Source: Talinum fruticosum (taxonomy: Eukaryota > Streptophyta > Magnoliopsida > Caryophyllales > Talinaceae). From it: a DNA stretch of 64,000 nucleotides. The stretch lies in NCBI GenBank assembly GCA_021018815.1, contig JAITYX010000016.1, forward strand, positions 2,796,001 through 2,860,000, read 5' to 3'. The notes beneath the pieces were generated by a model. That model searched no databases. It was not told the origin of the DNA and saw only the letters and a program-made list of their open reading frames with translations. Shown in pieces: positions 12,512 to 26,868 of this stretch; the first letter of the stretch is position 1; every line of letters starts with the position of its first letter. The position numbers were made by a program, and so were the translations under genes.

Positions 12512-12775
12512 CTAAGAACTAGGAGGCGAAGGAGAAAGTCGAGCAAAACTGGGTGTTAATTTTCTTCCAAACAAAGCTGAGTTGAGGAGGAATGGCTTGG
12601 CAAGCAGTTTGGATACTTCCGATGGTAAATCAACATGTAGAGCTGAGTTTGTGGGTCTGAAAGAAGGAACAGAGGCTCTCCAAGAATCGTCCAACACTCG
12701 GGTCATGTAGAGCCTAGAAGCACTTGCTCTAGTCTCTTTGTTTGGTGGTGGCAATTTGAATGTACGAGACGACAT
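12512..12775 (-). CDS. Hypothetical small protein (87 residues)
   Basis: This minus-strand ORF starts with ATG at 12775 and ends at TAG at 12512. The product is Ser/Leu/Pro-rich, with no signal peptide, membrane segment or domain that I recognise. Its base composition is richer in GC than its AT-rich surroundings. A TATAAAAC box lies at about 13034-13041 on the same strand, roughly 260 bp upstream. At least one upstream ATG would be met first, opening a short out-of-frame ORF, which weakens the case. It may be a real small gene, a terminal exon of something larger or a chance ORF. Confidence 0.3.
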   Translation of the reverse strand: MSSRTFKLPPPNKETRASASRLYMTRVLDDSWRASVPSFRPTNSALHVDLPSEVSKLLAKPFLLNSALFGRKLTPSFARLSPSPPSS

Positions 12776-13033
12776 TGGTGGGAGGGTGGGGAGATGGAAG
12801 TTCCTGGGGCTGCCGGGGAAGGGGAAGAATGGGTGAGGGAAGAATAAGAAAGGGTGTTAAAACCATTTAGTTGGGTAGTTGATTTGTGGTTGATCTTGAG
12901 CAACTACATAAGTGTTCAACAAAAGGGTAAGGAGGGCTCAACCAAAGAAAGTCTTCATTGTGGTTAATTAGTTTCAGAATGGATTGATGAAAATGAAAGG
13001 ATGGTTGTGGAGGAATTGGAATGAGGTAGACAT

Positions 13034-13041
13034 GTTTTATA
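13034..13041 (-). promoter_or_regulatory. Possible TATA box for the 12.5-kb ORF
   Basis: The minus strand reads TATAAAAC here, about 260 bp upstream of the ATG at 12775. No other core element is visible. Confidence 0.3.
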
Positions 13042-16000
13042 GTGGGATTAATTACTCAAAACTGAGTTGGACTCTCTAATCAACTCAATTAAATAGGATT
13101 AATTGCTAATATTTGTTGTTATACAAAAATTATCTTAATCTTTCAGTAGTATATGCAGTATTTTAGTGTAGATATGGATATAAGAGGAGGGAAGTCATTA
13201 AAATAATTTTTTAAATTAAAAAAGAAGGCATATACATGATAAAATATAGTTAGTTAGCTATTGTGGTGATAGTGTGATTTTTTAATTTAAACATTTAATT
13301 ACTATTCAACATATAAAAAAACAAGTTAACTCACATTGATGTTGTTGTAGATGACATGATAGCTTTTCATTTTGAAGAATGAATTATCTTGAACTGATTG
13401 TTGTATTTTTTTATAAAAAGAAAATATGTGAGAGGCTTAAGTTGAAATAACTTACCGTGAGAAAAACCATTAGAAGCATATGCCATCACATAAAATCCCT
13501 TCCCAAAAAAAATATTAGGCAATGATTTATGTGAAAAATATGAAAGTGGGTGTTATTTTATATTAATAAAATAGATAAAAATTTTATAGATTTGTATGCG
13601 TAGAGTTGTTAGTTGCCTATATTGATAAAATCGCTAAAATTTCATAGATAAAAGAGTTAGGTAATGATTTACGTAGAGTTATTGTTGTGGTTAGTATTGT
13701 TTTTGTTCAATGAAGAGCCAAATGCTTAATATTGTGTTTTCAATGTCGTTATGCTAATTTTTTTACTTTTGGAATCATATAATTATGATGCGTGAATTTT
13801 TAGCACCCATAATAATAGAAATTAATTTTTAGGTCCATTAAACTATTATATAACACAAATAGAGGAACGTAATTAAATTCCCTTCCTTTATTTGGTACAT
13901 ATATTATATTATGAAAATAAAAATTTTTTAATACAATATTATAAATAAATTTTTTAATTATAAATTAAAAAAGGTTTATTTTATGATTATTATTTTTTGG
14001 TATTAGGTCTTTCAAACAACACTGCCACCATTTGGAATTAAAAGTATATTATCTAATTTTATTTTTTAAAAATTTACATCTTTTTAATTTTCTCATTCCT
14101 CCACTAAAAAAATTTTATTTCCCTCTTTATTCACAAAAGATAAAGATTTTGTGGTTGAGATAAAACTAAACAAGTTAAGATATTGAAAAATAAAGATTTC
14201 TTCTATGTTATACAAGTGTTAAAGACATGTTACTTATACATATTTATACATGTAATTCAATAATTTTCTTATCTCGTATATTGTTGATATATTTCCTCTG
14301 TTATTTCATTTCATGAAAGTTAACATTTCTAATATGTTGAATTTTAAATTATGTATCATTGTTTATATTTTTTGCATATATTAATTTTAGGTTTATAATT
14401 GTTTCCGAAGGAAAATGAGTGTGATGATGTAGATGATGATTCGGAGGGAGAGAGGATTTAATACTCCGGTTGTGAGGGTGTGGTTTGATCGAATGGATTA
14501 CACGTGGTAGCTGCGGAACCCGCAAAAATGCAAAGCCCCGGATCCGACGTTCAAGTTAGTGTGGCGAACTAAATGAGCGAATCGAGGAAGTGCGCGAAGA
14601 GGAATTTATGGGATTTTGGAATTTGCTTACCGGAGTAAGAATTTTTGGAGATTTGTGAGACTTTCGAAGAGAGGAAAATTTTAAGATTGGTGTCTTGAAC
14701 TTATCAAGCATATGTTGTGATGGTGGGGTTGTGTATATATAGAGGAATTTAATGGGGGTAAGGTAGTAATTTACAGTAATTAGGATGGAAACCCTAACCC
14801 TAGTGGCCTTTTGAGCCTTACCAAGCTTGCCGAGAATAGGTTTGGGCTCGTACCTCCATCATCCGACGGATTAGGCACAATTGGCTAGTGACGTGGCGAA
14901 TAAGCTAGAAAGTCCAGGAAATATCCATATCAATAGTAAAATTATTCAAACATACACTCAATTGATGTACATGGAAATATAACAAAAGGATTTTTTTAGA
15001 GGAGGATGAGTTAATTCATGGGAATTTCATAGAGCTCGAGAATCTTTATTTTGTAATTTCTTAGTTTGTTTATTTCTTATTTTCACTTGTCCCTCGTGAG
15101 AATCATCATCCGGTGGAAAAGAATGTTTTTTAGAGGAGGAAAAGAAAATTATCAAGATGTGGATATTTTTTAAAAAACTTCAGATAATATGTTTTATGTC
15201 AAATAATGTTGTTATTTTTGAAAAAACTATTAACAAAAAATAGTAATCATAAAATAGTAGTAGTTTTAAAAATTATTACTAAACAAATTTACTTATAAAT
15301 TTATTAAATAAAATTTTATTTTAATAACATAATGCACACATTGCATAAAAAAAACATTTTGGTCATGTTCCTCCATTTTTTCATATATCAATAGTTTAAT
15401 GAACTCAAAAATCCATCCATTATGCCTAAGGTTTTAGTACACTTGCGTTCTCCGAAGTTAAAACACAACGACGTGGTGGCAATTTGTGGGGTTAGAGCTG
15501 ACGAGACAGGGAAGTCTTTAGTGACTATGCACTTGTGCGAGTAATAACAAAGTAGATATGCATTTACTTAGTTCGATTTATTTGAAATTATCTGAAAAAG
15601 AAATTAAGAGTAAAAATTAAAAAAAAAAAAAAACCATGTTGATATGCATATTCAAACCCGACACTTCATACAAAGCTTACTGTTTATATCTATTACACCG
15701 AGCACTAATTTGTTGCATAAATAAACACCTTTTTAAAAAATGGAACCCGACTACCCGCAACCAACTCACGACTCTCTTGGTCATCACCGATACCGGAATC
15801 GACAAATAGAAGACTTTCATTCGACGGAGGGAGGATCTTATATTGCTAGAAAATTTGAAGATCTCGTCATCCAATTTGGTAAAAATACGGAACTCGGCAA
15901 CATGCACAACTACGATTCTACTAGTCATCGCCTACACCAGCCTCACCAACCTCGTCGAGCATAAGGTTTTTGATCAATAAACGGCAAGGGGTGCGGAGGA

Positions 16001-18129
16001 GATTTGGCATCCTCGATTCGTTCATCCGAGAGATTCAACAATAGAGAAAGATGGGAAGGAAAAACTATTGTGGGAATGTTCTAGAGTGGAGGCTTTCGGG
16101 GTGATCGCTGGAAAAGAACCGATCGCACCGATAAAAATGGTGTTTGTTGAATTGGGCGCTGAAAAAGAATCGATTTCACCGATAAAAATGGTGTGTTGAA
16201 TTGGGGTTATGGAGTTGGGGTGGGTGGGACTTTCTAATATTTGAAGAAGTGGGGGGGTTATGATCCAAACACCAACCTTAGAAGCATATTTTATTTTATT
16301 TTTTTCTTATAATTTTTTTATTTTATTTTATTTTTAACTAAATTAAAGATCGAAAATTTTAATAGTTGAGATTAAATCATGTCACATGTACAATTCATAT
16401 CATGGAAGTTATCATGGTTACCATAATTGTCATTTTGCGGCAACTACTATATTCACACTCGACTTCATGGGCCAATTCACTATTTCTTCATTCCTTTTTG
16501 TCACTCTTAAATAACGGAGAATTCAGTATGGAAAAAAAAGTTAGTAATTTATACATGTTATACAAAAATCATTTTACCTTGTACCAAACAATCAAAAAGT
16601 AAATTTAAAAAAAAAAACATTTCCCTCCAACCAAACAATATCTATAAATCTAACGAGAATATCATACATATAATTTTATTGTTGATAAAAAAATTTCAAT
16701 ATTCAAAATAAAATTTGAAATTAATTAATAGATTGAGAAAAAAAAATAGGTACTTTGGGACAAACTAAGCAGATAAAAAGTTTATTAATTTAATTTAAGG
16801 GTCAAAATTCTCATTAAGTAATAGATTTGTTTATTTCCATCCCATACCCCACATCAACAACTGTGAAGTCTCTATTGTATGTCTACAAATACAAATGGAG
16901 AAAATTCGCAATTGAAAATTTGAAACAAATGAGTGAATGCACAGTGATTTCTCAACAGAAATAAAGTCTTTGCATTTACAACTCTTATGATAAATGTAAA
17001 GAAAAAAAAATACAAATGCTTAACTATTTTTAAGACTTTTTGTTTGGCTGGATAACTATTTTTATGGATTGTATTAACCGTCCATAAGTTATGTTTGTGT
17101 TTGTTGAAAAGTTGTTATCCTTAATTTTTAGAGGATTAACAAAATAAATATGAAGGTAAATTGACAGTAATTTGTAATTTTTTAGGAAATTAAGGCCAAA
17201 TTGTGGTTTTTACAATAGACATTACTAAGTAAAAATAAACTATATATGATACCCATAATGTTGCTTGGATAATTCAACATGTTAATAGCGAAATTTTTGT
17301 ATACCAGTAATCATAATATAGGTCTCATGTTTCATGGACTCCGCGAAAATGTATAATGTTTGTCATTTACAAATACTAAAGATATTGTCTCTAGATGGAT
17401 GGATTGTGAAGCACCACAATTCCTGACTATGTTGGGCTTAATTCAAATTTCAAACAAAACATTAATTAAAATAAGTGAACTAGAAAACTAATATAAATAA
17501 CTAAATAACCATTCAACTCACAAGAAAGCATGAAATGACTTGTGTTAATAAACTAGACTATCTTAAACTTGACAATCAACACAAGAAGCAATTAAAAGTG
17601 AAACTACAGGTTGATAACGATCTAATCATTGAATAATGATACGTTAATGAAAGTGAAACTCGATCATCCTAGTCAATGCTTGATAATGTCCCGACAACTA
17701 AGCTTCCCATCGCTGTTGAACGTTAATGTTGATTTTCGTTTTGCATAATTATTTTTTTTTATTTTTCTGAATTATCCAAGGGCATAGTCTCTTTTCCGCG
17801 ACAAGTGTTTAAGTTAAAAATTCACCTAATAAATATAATTAAAATTAATTTTTTTCTTTATCGGATGAACTGCTGTCACTTTAATAAAGCATTTAAAAAA
17901 TTACTCCCTCTTTTTTTGGTCGAGTAAATTGCTGTCTTTTGAATATGAGGCAAGTAGAGTATCTGGTAACGTTTACATTTGCGATTCAAGTGTTGCGAGC
18001 GACACAGGATCTATGCAACCCGACGGCTTTCTTTTCTTCTCCACGGCTCCACTCCACCACAACTTCCGCCATTTCCGATAGCTCTAGGTTTTCGTTTCTA
18101 CTGGAAGGGAATCTCAAGTCCTTCCTCTA
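13042..18129. other. Intergenic region upstream of the PI4K gene
   Basis: Mostly AT-rich DNA. A GC-richer block at 14450-14900 has a minus-strand TATATATA box near 14735 and a downstream leader-like sequence, possibly an LTR fragment. At 16103-16206 a segment of about 55 bp containing CACCGATAAAAATGGTG is duplicated in tandem. The ORF at 15740-15964 has no recognisable domain. No tRNA or other RNA gene was seen. Confidence 0.4.
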
Positions 18130-21100
18130 ATGGAAGCTCTTTCCGAGCTCTGCGACCTGATTGCGAAGAACCCAGCTCAATTCACCCAGAAGCTCGCCTG
18201 GATTTGTAGCCGTTGCCCCTCGCCGGAGTTTCTCGCCGGAGGATCGCCCAGAGTTTCCCGATCTCAGCTCCACGCCCTAACTGCCGCCGCTCGGTTCCTC
18301 TCTCAGTGCCCTAATCCTCCCGATCACCGCCCTCACGCGGCGGTCCTCAACTTCCTCCGCTCAATTCCGGCGTCATTTTATCCCTCCTTTTGGCCGCAGT
18401 CCTTCCCCACCGTCAAAATCTCCTCCTTCTACTCCGAATTCTTCCGCTATGTCTGCAAAGCAGCTGAGCTGTCTTCCGAGTTCGCCACAGAAGTCTCCGG
18501 CTTCTTCGGAGACATCGTGGTTTCCGCTTGGAACAGTGTGTACAGTGGTTCCAATGAGTCCGGGATTTCTAGGATTCTCTTGATCGCATTATCGGAGAGC
18601 TGCCCCCAAATTTCGCCCTCTGATGCTGAGCAATTTATCAGTCTTCTGCTAGAGCAGATTTCCATCAGTTCTCCTTTGTCCCTTAGGGACGGCGCTCAAT
18701 CTGGCGTCTCATCGATGCAAAATTCTCCGGTTAGTTTAAGCTATCTTCAGTTCAACGGAATTGCGAGCCCGGTGAACGGGGGTAGTCAGCTTTCAGGCTC
18801 ATCGAGCGGTGCCGGAGGTGGTTCAAGGATGGTGGCTGATGATGCCACCAGCACCACGTCGTCACGAGTGTTGGAGGCGAACGGAGTGGGCAGCAGTGGT
18901 TGGAAGAGAGAGTCGAACATCAATGCTGAGGGTTTTATCAGGCAACAAGTAGCCCATTTCGAGGAGGAGTCTGTGGAGAGCTTGAAGATGCAGGAGATTG
19001 CATTTAAATTGATAGGGCAGATTTTAGATAAGGTTTCAATTGATACTAAGGTTTTAGAACAAGTGCGATTAGCTGCAAAGACACAGCTCCAGTCGTCTTC
19101 GGTTTTTCTCAAGGTGAGCTGTTGTCCTATACGCTAGTTATATACTTAGGTTACATTGAACTTGTACCTGTTAGAACTAAGAAATTTACAATGCTTGATG
19201 AAGGATTTTGTACGTTAAAACTGGATTGATCACATTGGTTGGTCGACATGATTGCTAATTTGCTATACAGTCCTGACATTTGATGGTATGTTATGGGCTA
19301 ATAGGGATAATTTGACGACTTTTTGTTTCACTTTTTACAATTGAATAAATGAATCACGAGTTTCTAATTGGAAAGCTAAGGACGTAATGGTGATTAATTG
19401 AAAAGTTTGTATGGGAGGTTGAATGGGATGTTTGTTTTGGTCTAATTTGCAGATAAGGAAGAGGGATTGGACAGAACAAGGCCAATTATTGAAAGATCGA
19501 GTCAATGCAAAATTGTCTGTTTATAGAGCTGTAGCAAGATTAAAAATTGAAAGTCTTGCGGCCATTGATTATGATGAGAAATTCAGAAAGAAGTTGTTGC
19601 TTGAGACTTTTGCTTTGATGATAGATGCTGCTGAAGCTTGTCTGGTTTCTGTTTGGAGAAGGTTGAGAGTTTGTGAAGAATTTTTCAGTTGCTTGCTCTC
19701 TGGGGTTGCGAAGATAGCAGTAAGTCGTGGGGGACAACTGCTTCGGGTACTCCTGATTCGTCTCAAACCATTGGTGCTCGCTGCTTGTGCACAGGTGTAG
19801 CTTTGTACAGTTTTCATCAACTCCTTTAGGCTCTTCTTCTGTTTTGTAATATTTTTATATTCTGGACAGGCAGACACTTGGGGTGGCTGCCAGGGAGCCA
19901 TGTTTGAGAGCATCCTTATAACATGTTGTGAGATTATTGAATTTGGCTGGAGTAAGGATCGAGCTTCTGTGGATACTTTCATTTTGGGCCTGGCAACCTG
20001 TATTCGTGGGAGAAATGACTATGATGATGAGGTTAGTTGTAATAAGCTTTTAGCCTCTACAGCTTTATACCTTGCGTGCTAGATGAGGGTAGATTTTTGG
20101 TTTTGTGTATCTACTTCTTGTTTGTATTTTAATGCATGAATGTGCATGTAGATGTGAATATTTGATGATATAGTTCATTTTTCAATTGTTATGTAGTAGT
20201 ATGAGTGCTATATTTGCACTCACTGTTTTTGCTTTCAGACAGTTAGGAACTTCAGATAAGTTTTGTTTTCCATTACATATTGCGACTAGCAAATTGCTTG
20301 TTATCGAGGAGGATGAACTTTCTGCAGCGGTCTGTGCAGTTTCTCTTGTCTTTTTACATACAACGTGCTTAGATGAGGTGGTTTTTCAGGACATGAAAGA
20401 AAAACCAGCAGTTCACACTGTTCAGCTGAATGTTATCCGATTGCTGGCTGATTTGAGTGTTTCGGTTAAGAAACCTGAAGTGGTTGATATGATTTTGCCA
20501 ATATTTGTTGAAAGCATAGAGGAAGGTGGAGCTTCAACTCCTGGGTTACTGCGACTTCATGTATGGCACCTGTGTTCTTGAATGATACAGCTCTTAACTA
20601 ATGGCATGACATGTGGTCTTAATTCATTCAATGTTTTTCGTGTTGTCTTAAATCTTGCAGCTTCTTGATGCTGTTGCACGTTTAGCCAGTTTAGGCTTTG
20701 AGAAATGCTATCGTGAAACTGTAGTTCTGCTAACGAGAAGCTACTTGAGTAAGTTGTCAAATATAGGATCTGCTGAGAGCAGAACAGTGACACAGGAAGC
20801 TACTACTGAACGTGTTGAGGTATTTGCTGAGATTTTTAATTTCTTCTGCATCATTTGTAGGTTTGGTGTGTGCTCACTGGTTTTTCAATTTAGACGCTTC
20901 CTGCAGCTTTTCTTCTAATTGCACGTGGTCTTATGGAAAATAAATTACGATCTGATTACCGCCATCGTTTGCTCTCGTTATGCTCGGAGGTGGGTTTGGC
21001 TTCAGAGTCTAAAAGTGGAAGGTAATTTGTGATTCCTAAATCAGGTGTATCGTTTCTTTTGTATAATTCAAAGAATAAGCTTATTTATTGTCGTATCTCC

Positions 21101-24100
21101 TACTCACTCTTTCTCCAGCATTAATTGCCAGATTATATATGCTGGGGTTTTAGTGAATTAGTTTTCTCTTTGCTTTTCCCCTTCTGCCAAAACCCTCCTT
21201 GACAACAGTTTCTGCAGGAGTGGAGCAGACTTTCTAGGACCTCTTTTGCCTGCTGTCGCAGAAATATGTTCTGATTTTGATCCTACCGTCAGTGTTGAAC
21301 CTTCACTTTTGAAGCTGTTTAGGAATTTGTGGTTTTATATTGCCCTTTTTGGATTGGCACCTCCTATTCAAGAGAACAAGCTTTCTGACAAACCTGTTTC
21401 CACTTCCTTGAATGGTGGGGAAGCATGAGTACTACAGCTCTTCAAGCTGTTCATGGACCATACTTGTGGAACATTCAATGGGCAACTGCTATTCAGCTCA
21501 TTGCGCAAGCTACCCCAACGCTTGTAAGTTTTATCTGTGGAACCTTTTCTTTGGGGCCTTTGTTTCTTTTTTCCTTCTCTTTTAATAGCATAGTATGGTG
21601 GGCTGATGGCTTTTGCCTTGGGAGGAGATCTCTGTTTTAAGGTATCTGGAAAGAATTTTAGCTGTTTAAATAATCTAGAAGTACTACTGACTGGTGTCTG
21701 AGATCCCCCTTGAATTTTAGATATGATCTTAGGCTGTAAACTCGGAGTATGGAGAGGAGGAAATTAGTGATATAGGCAAATTTTTGTGTGTTTGAACGAT
21801 ACATAAGAAATTATAACTAGCTGTTTAAAATAGATATGCTTGCTAAAGTACTCAGTTTAGGCTTGTTGCGCTGGTTATTTATGTGCCTGCTGGCCTGCCA
21901 TAAACTATTCTGTTACAGCAGCAGTGTCAGTCACTTTTTGCCCTCTCATTTAAGAGAAGCAATGTCAAATTCAAATCCAAATTCAACTGTGTCCCAACTA
22001 GTGTGTGTGGGTTCACATGCAACAATTCACCCTAAATTGCATAGATGTTGTTTCCATTGGACACTGCATGAAAATTAATGATTGCCAAATACACATGATA
22101 AGTAACGGACAATTTAATGAGGCATGGTGCTTCAATATTCTATAATCCAAGGTAAAGAGAAAAGATAATAATTCAAAAGGTGACTTTTTACTTGAAATGA
22201 GTTTATTTTTGTTTTTTTGGTCAAAAATTTCGTTTTTAAATGTCTGAGTCAACTATATCTAAATTCTTAGCATTATTCTGGGCATACCCAGAAGTTGCTC
22301 ACATTGCAAGCTGCCTAATGGATAAAATCATAAGTTCATAATTTATCAAAAAAAAGAAGCAAAGCAAAAGTTCATCTCAAAATTCCTTTCAACCTCATCA
22401 TATGCATACATCTTTTTCTAATTTGCTGTACAATCTGTTTCTGGTCCATTTGCTGCTGTATAGAAGTTCTTCTATTTCTGTCAAGCTAGATACGATTATG
22501 ATGGCAGCCATGAGTTGGAAGATTTTGTGCTTGTCCGCTTTGTGACACCTTTCTGACCTAGCAACTGTGTAGTCCAATTTCTCCAATTACTAGTGCTCAT
22601 TTACAAATCTCCATCAACCTGAATTATCAGCCCTTGTGTGTATCAATATGCGCAGATGATATGCTCATTTGATTCACTTTCCTCATTGCAAAGGCTGCAA
22701 ACTGGTACCACAATAATGGACATTGTGATGAGCTTATTTTTTGTGATTAATCCCTATGCATTAGCATCCAAGCAATAAAAGGAAACCTTTGGACCCTGTA
22801 TTTGTGCCACACTAAATCATATGACAACACTCTTTGATTTTGAGTATTCAGCCATTTCTGTAATGGCGTGTACTGCACTAGCATTCCCCTTTCATCTATT
22901 CTCCTGTATATCAAAAACTATTGGTCATCTTATTTTTTGCCTTTATAAGCTTTTTTTAATGCCATCTTCTATCAAACTTGGACCCTATTCCCAGATGCTT
23001 TAAGTAGATTCGATGTGATGAAGTTGTCAAACCCACAGTTATTTATTTATTTTTTTCCTCATCCTTTGCAGTATGTCCCACCAGTTTTTACTGTACATTT
23101 TTTCTTTTAAAATCATTTTTTTATTTTTTATACTTTATCATGCTAATCTTACATTTCATCCTTCTTCCTTCCTTATGACTAGGTTGTTAGCTCAGTGAAG
23201 TGGCTTGAAGATGAGTTTGAGCTTAATGCTCTTCACAATCCAGGAAGCCGACGAGGAACCAGCAATGAAAAGGCTGCTATTGCACAAAGGAATGTTCTTT
23301 CTGCTGCTTTGGGTGGGCGGGTTGAGGGTGCAGCAATGAGTACAATTTCAGGTTATACAATTCTTCGCATCCTTTTGTGCAAGATATGTTTTATTGATCC
23401 AGTTTTTGTTATTTTTGCTTCAAAGTATGCAGGTGGCTTTGCCCCCTCTATTAAAAGATAAGGTCCTCAATCCTGTCCATTTTATTTGAACTCCTGGGGT
23501 TTCTTAACCCTTTGACCAAGGCCCCTTATTTTACTGCTATGACGGCCAGGCAGCATGTTTTTATAAAATTGGCTGTTTAATGGTTTTGCTTAGTCACCTT
23601 TCCCATGAGCCGTGTTCGGTTTTTGAAGTCTCTATGGACATTGGTTTTTGACCATAGTCTTTTTGCAGGTGTAAAAGCGACTTATTTGCTTGCTGTGGCA
23701 TTTCTAGAGATTATACGTTTCAGCAGCAATGGGGGCATCCTCAATGGTCAGGTCGAGTTAACAGCCTCTAGAAGTGCCTTCAGTTGTGCATTGGAGTACC
23801 TGAAAACACCAAATCTTGCACCAGCCGTTTTCCAGTGTTTGACCGCTATCATTTACCGAGCATTTGAAGCTGCTTTGTCATGGCTGGTATCCTTCTTGCT
23901 AGCTCACATTTTTTGGGGGCAGAATTTTCTCATGCTCCTTAGTACTTACTAATTGCTAAAGCTGATCGGATGGCCTATGTTGGATATGTACAGAGCAGGG
24001 AGTTCTTGTTCTTGTTTGACAGAGTAACACAGATGTTCTCTCATTGTTAATTTCTGTGGTGTGGTTTGTGTACATTTAGGTAGTGTATGTCTGCGTGATT

Positions 24101-26809
24101 ATTTGATGCTTCGTCAATTATAGAAATTTGCATTTTCTTCTGAGTTTACAATTAAACTAAGCTTATTTTGTTACTAAGTACAGGTGTTTCTTGTTGTAAT
24201 TGTGTTGCTTAATTCTGATCCCCGCCCCCCCACCAAAAAGAAATTATGTTGCTTAATTTTCTTTGGTTCACACTTGTCGCGATATGGATCATATTGGCTG
24301 GTCATCCTTAAGAAGTTAAGTTCACACCTTTTGGAGTGATAACCAGTGCTCCTAAAGCTGTATGCTAGTCTCACAAAACCAGAAGAGACTTTTCAAATTT
24401 CTAACGTTTTCCCCATAAATATTTTCTTTCTACTCAATGGCTCAACTATCTTGGTGTAAAATCCGTTTTCTAGTGTATTAAAATGACATTGTTTAATGTA
24501 TCGAAAGGGCTTAGTACTTTACAGATGAAGATGGTGTTTTAATTGATAGAAACAATAGTTGGTTCTTGAAAAGTTTAACTTACACAATAATGGGGACATG
24601 TCTAGTATGTGTTTTTACTATACATATGTAATGTAATGGAGACCTGGCAATCGGATCATTCAGGTTGGTTTCGGTTTGGGTTAGTTTGGGTCGGGTCATG
24701 ATCGAGTCATTAAGATTAGGTTGAGCTTCGGTTCGGGTTCGGGTTGGTGTTTGGTCCAATAAGCTTGTCTTGTACAGACGAAATACTTTGGTGGAAATGA
24801 TTGGGGTCGGGTGCTGTTTGGGTCATCTCGATTTGGCTTTTTAAGTGTTGGTTGAGTTCAGTTCGGGTCATCGGTTCGGTCAAATCACTTTTGCCAGATC
24901 TAGAGGGAGTATATCACATTGACGACCTTCAAAATCCTAAAGCAACATCCTTTTGGGAGTACAACATTTCTGTAATTAATTGTAATTTTTCTTATTAGGT
25001 TCTTCTGATGCCATACCAACGTTTTTCCTCAAATAACCTGTGCTTCTAAAAGCCTGCATAGAAATTCCTGGATACAATTAAGGGTGAAATCGAGTAAGAA
25101 AATGTGAGAGAGATAAATGAAGCAACAGAGATGGCAAGTAGGATGAACAGATGAAACCTAGCTTTGTGTCAGTAATAATTTTCCATTCACCTTTCAGGAT
25201 CAGAGGGCATCTGAAACTGGTGATGCAGCTGATATTCGAGAGTCTACTCTCTGTGCCCATGCTTCCTGTTTGATCAAAGCTATGTCACAGAGGGAAGAAC
25301 ATGTCAGAAACATATCTGTCAATCTGCTGGTTCAGCTCCGAGATAAGTTTCCACAGGTAAAAACTTCTGATGAGACCCCATTCTTGCTTGTAATTGTTCT
25401 ATTTTTTGACTATTATTTCTAGTAGTAGTAGGATTATTGGGCAATGTTTTCGGTTTCAGATTATATCCGACTATGGCAGAAAGCCTAACTAATAAATAAT
25501 CAATATTTTGCATCTTCTGTTGCATAGTAGGAAATGAGCATGTTTAGAGTCTGGCATAAACAGCCTCTCAGCAATTAAGGGCTCAAGTTGCGTACATCCT
25601 GCATCCTGCATGGGATGGATTTTGGGGTGTTGGTCTGCTTATTTTATTACTGCTCTAATCATCATCTCTCTGATATTCTGCTTAAAGCTTAGAATTGATT
25701 ACTATTTGCAGATCCTTTGGAATACATCATGTGTGGATTCTCTGCTATTTTCGATGAATAATGATTCACCTTCATCACTAGTCAATGATCCTGCATGCGC
25801 GGCTGCCATACGCTCGTTGTACCAAAGAGTGGTTCGAGAGTGGATTATAATGTCACTTTCATATGCTCCATGCACATCTCAGGGTTTGCTTCAGGTTTGA
25901 TATTTTTGTCTGCTGAGCTGCACTCTTTGCAATGTAATTGTTGTATGAGAAAACTACCCGTGTGTTATCCAATCAGTCATTTACACAGAAGCGTTGTGCA
26001 CCTATATTTCCTGTACCCCAATACGCCTCCCCCAAACTAAACCGAAAGGGGAAAATGAAAAAAAGTGGAATTTCGCAGAACTTGCACCTGTTTAAAAGAG
26101 ACTATCCTAAAGATTTTAGTGCCATTCTAATCGATATTAGATTCTTGTTCTTTTGCTATTCTTTGTTGTGGCTGATTTTGTAAATGACCTATGTTATGGT
26201 TATGTATAGTCTCTTTGCGGGATGCTAGATGTCCATCTGTTTATTTTGATTGTGATATATAAATATGTTTTATTTTCGTTTTCATAAGGATAAATATGTT
26301 CTATATTCCTAATCAGAAAAATGTTGGAGGCTTTCTATCATGCCCTTCACTCATTCTCTTGCTTTCACTGAACCTTAACACAAGGGACTTGAAATTTCTG
26401 GCTTTTTGTAACTATTCTTCTTATGATTTTCTGGTTTTGATCCATGTGTTACAGTGGCTCTTTGCTCTTCCATTGTGTCATAAAACTTTTACAAGGGACC
26501 TAGGGCTTCATAAAACTTCTCTCTACTTCACAAGGCTCTCATTTATTCCATAATTAGAGGATTATATCCTCACTAGCAATTGCAAAGAGGTGGTTTTATT
26601 AGATGGACCCTATATATGCTAAGATGCATCAGTTGATTGCCTCTGTATGAATTCCCATAGTGAGTTTTCAGTGGTATTAAAACTAAACAATTGTAATATC
26701 GACATATTGGTCTTCCATATTTGAAATCTGATAAACTACCTGCTACTAAAATTTGAATTATGTTGATTGTGGAGACTGATATTGTTTTTTTTTTTAATAA
26801 GAAAAATTG

Positions 26810-26868
<59 letters not shown>

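Noticed and set aside
14795..14815. CCCTAACCCTA motif as interstitial telomere repeat
   Set aside because: Only two units; plant telomere repeats are TTTAGGG arrays of greater length.
18447..19112. Minus-strand ORFs over PI4K exon 1
   Set aside because: They are antisense shadows of a well-supported coding exon.
19795..19800. In-frame stop after PI4K exon 2 as a premature stop
   Set aside because: It lies in the intron after a GT donor; exon 3 continues the conserved protein in phase.
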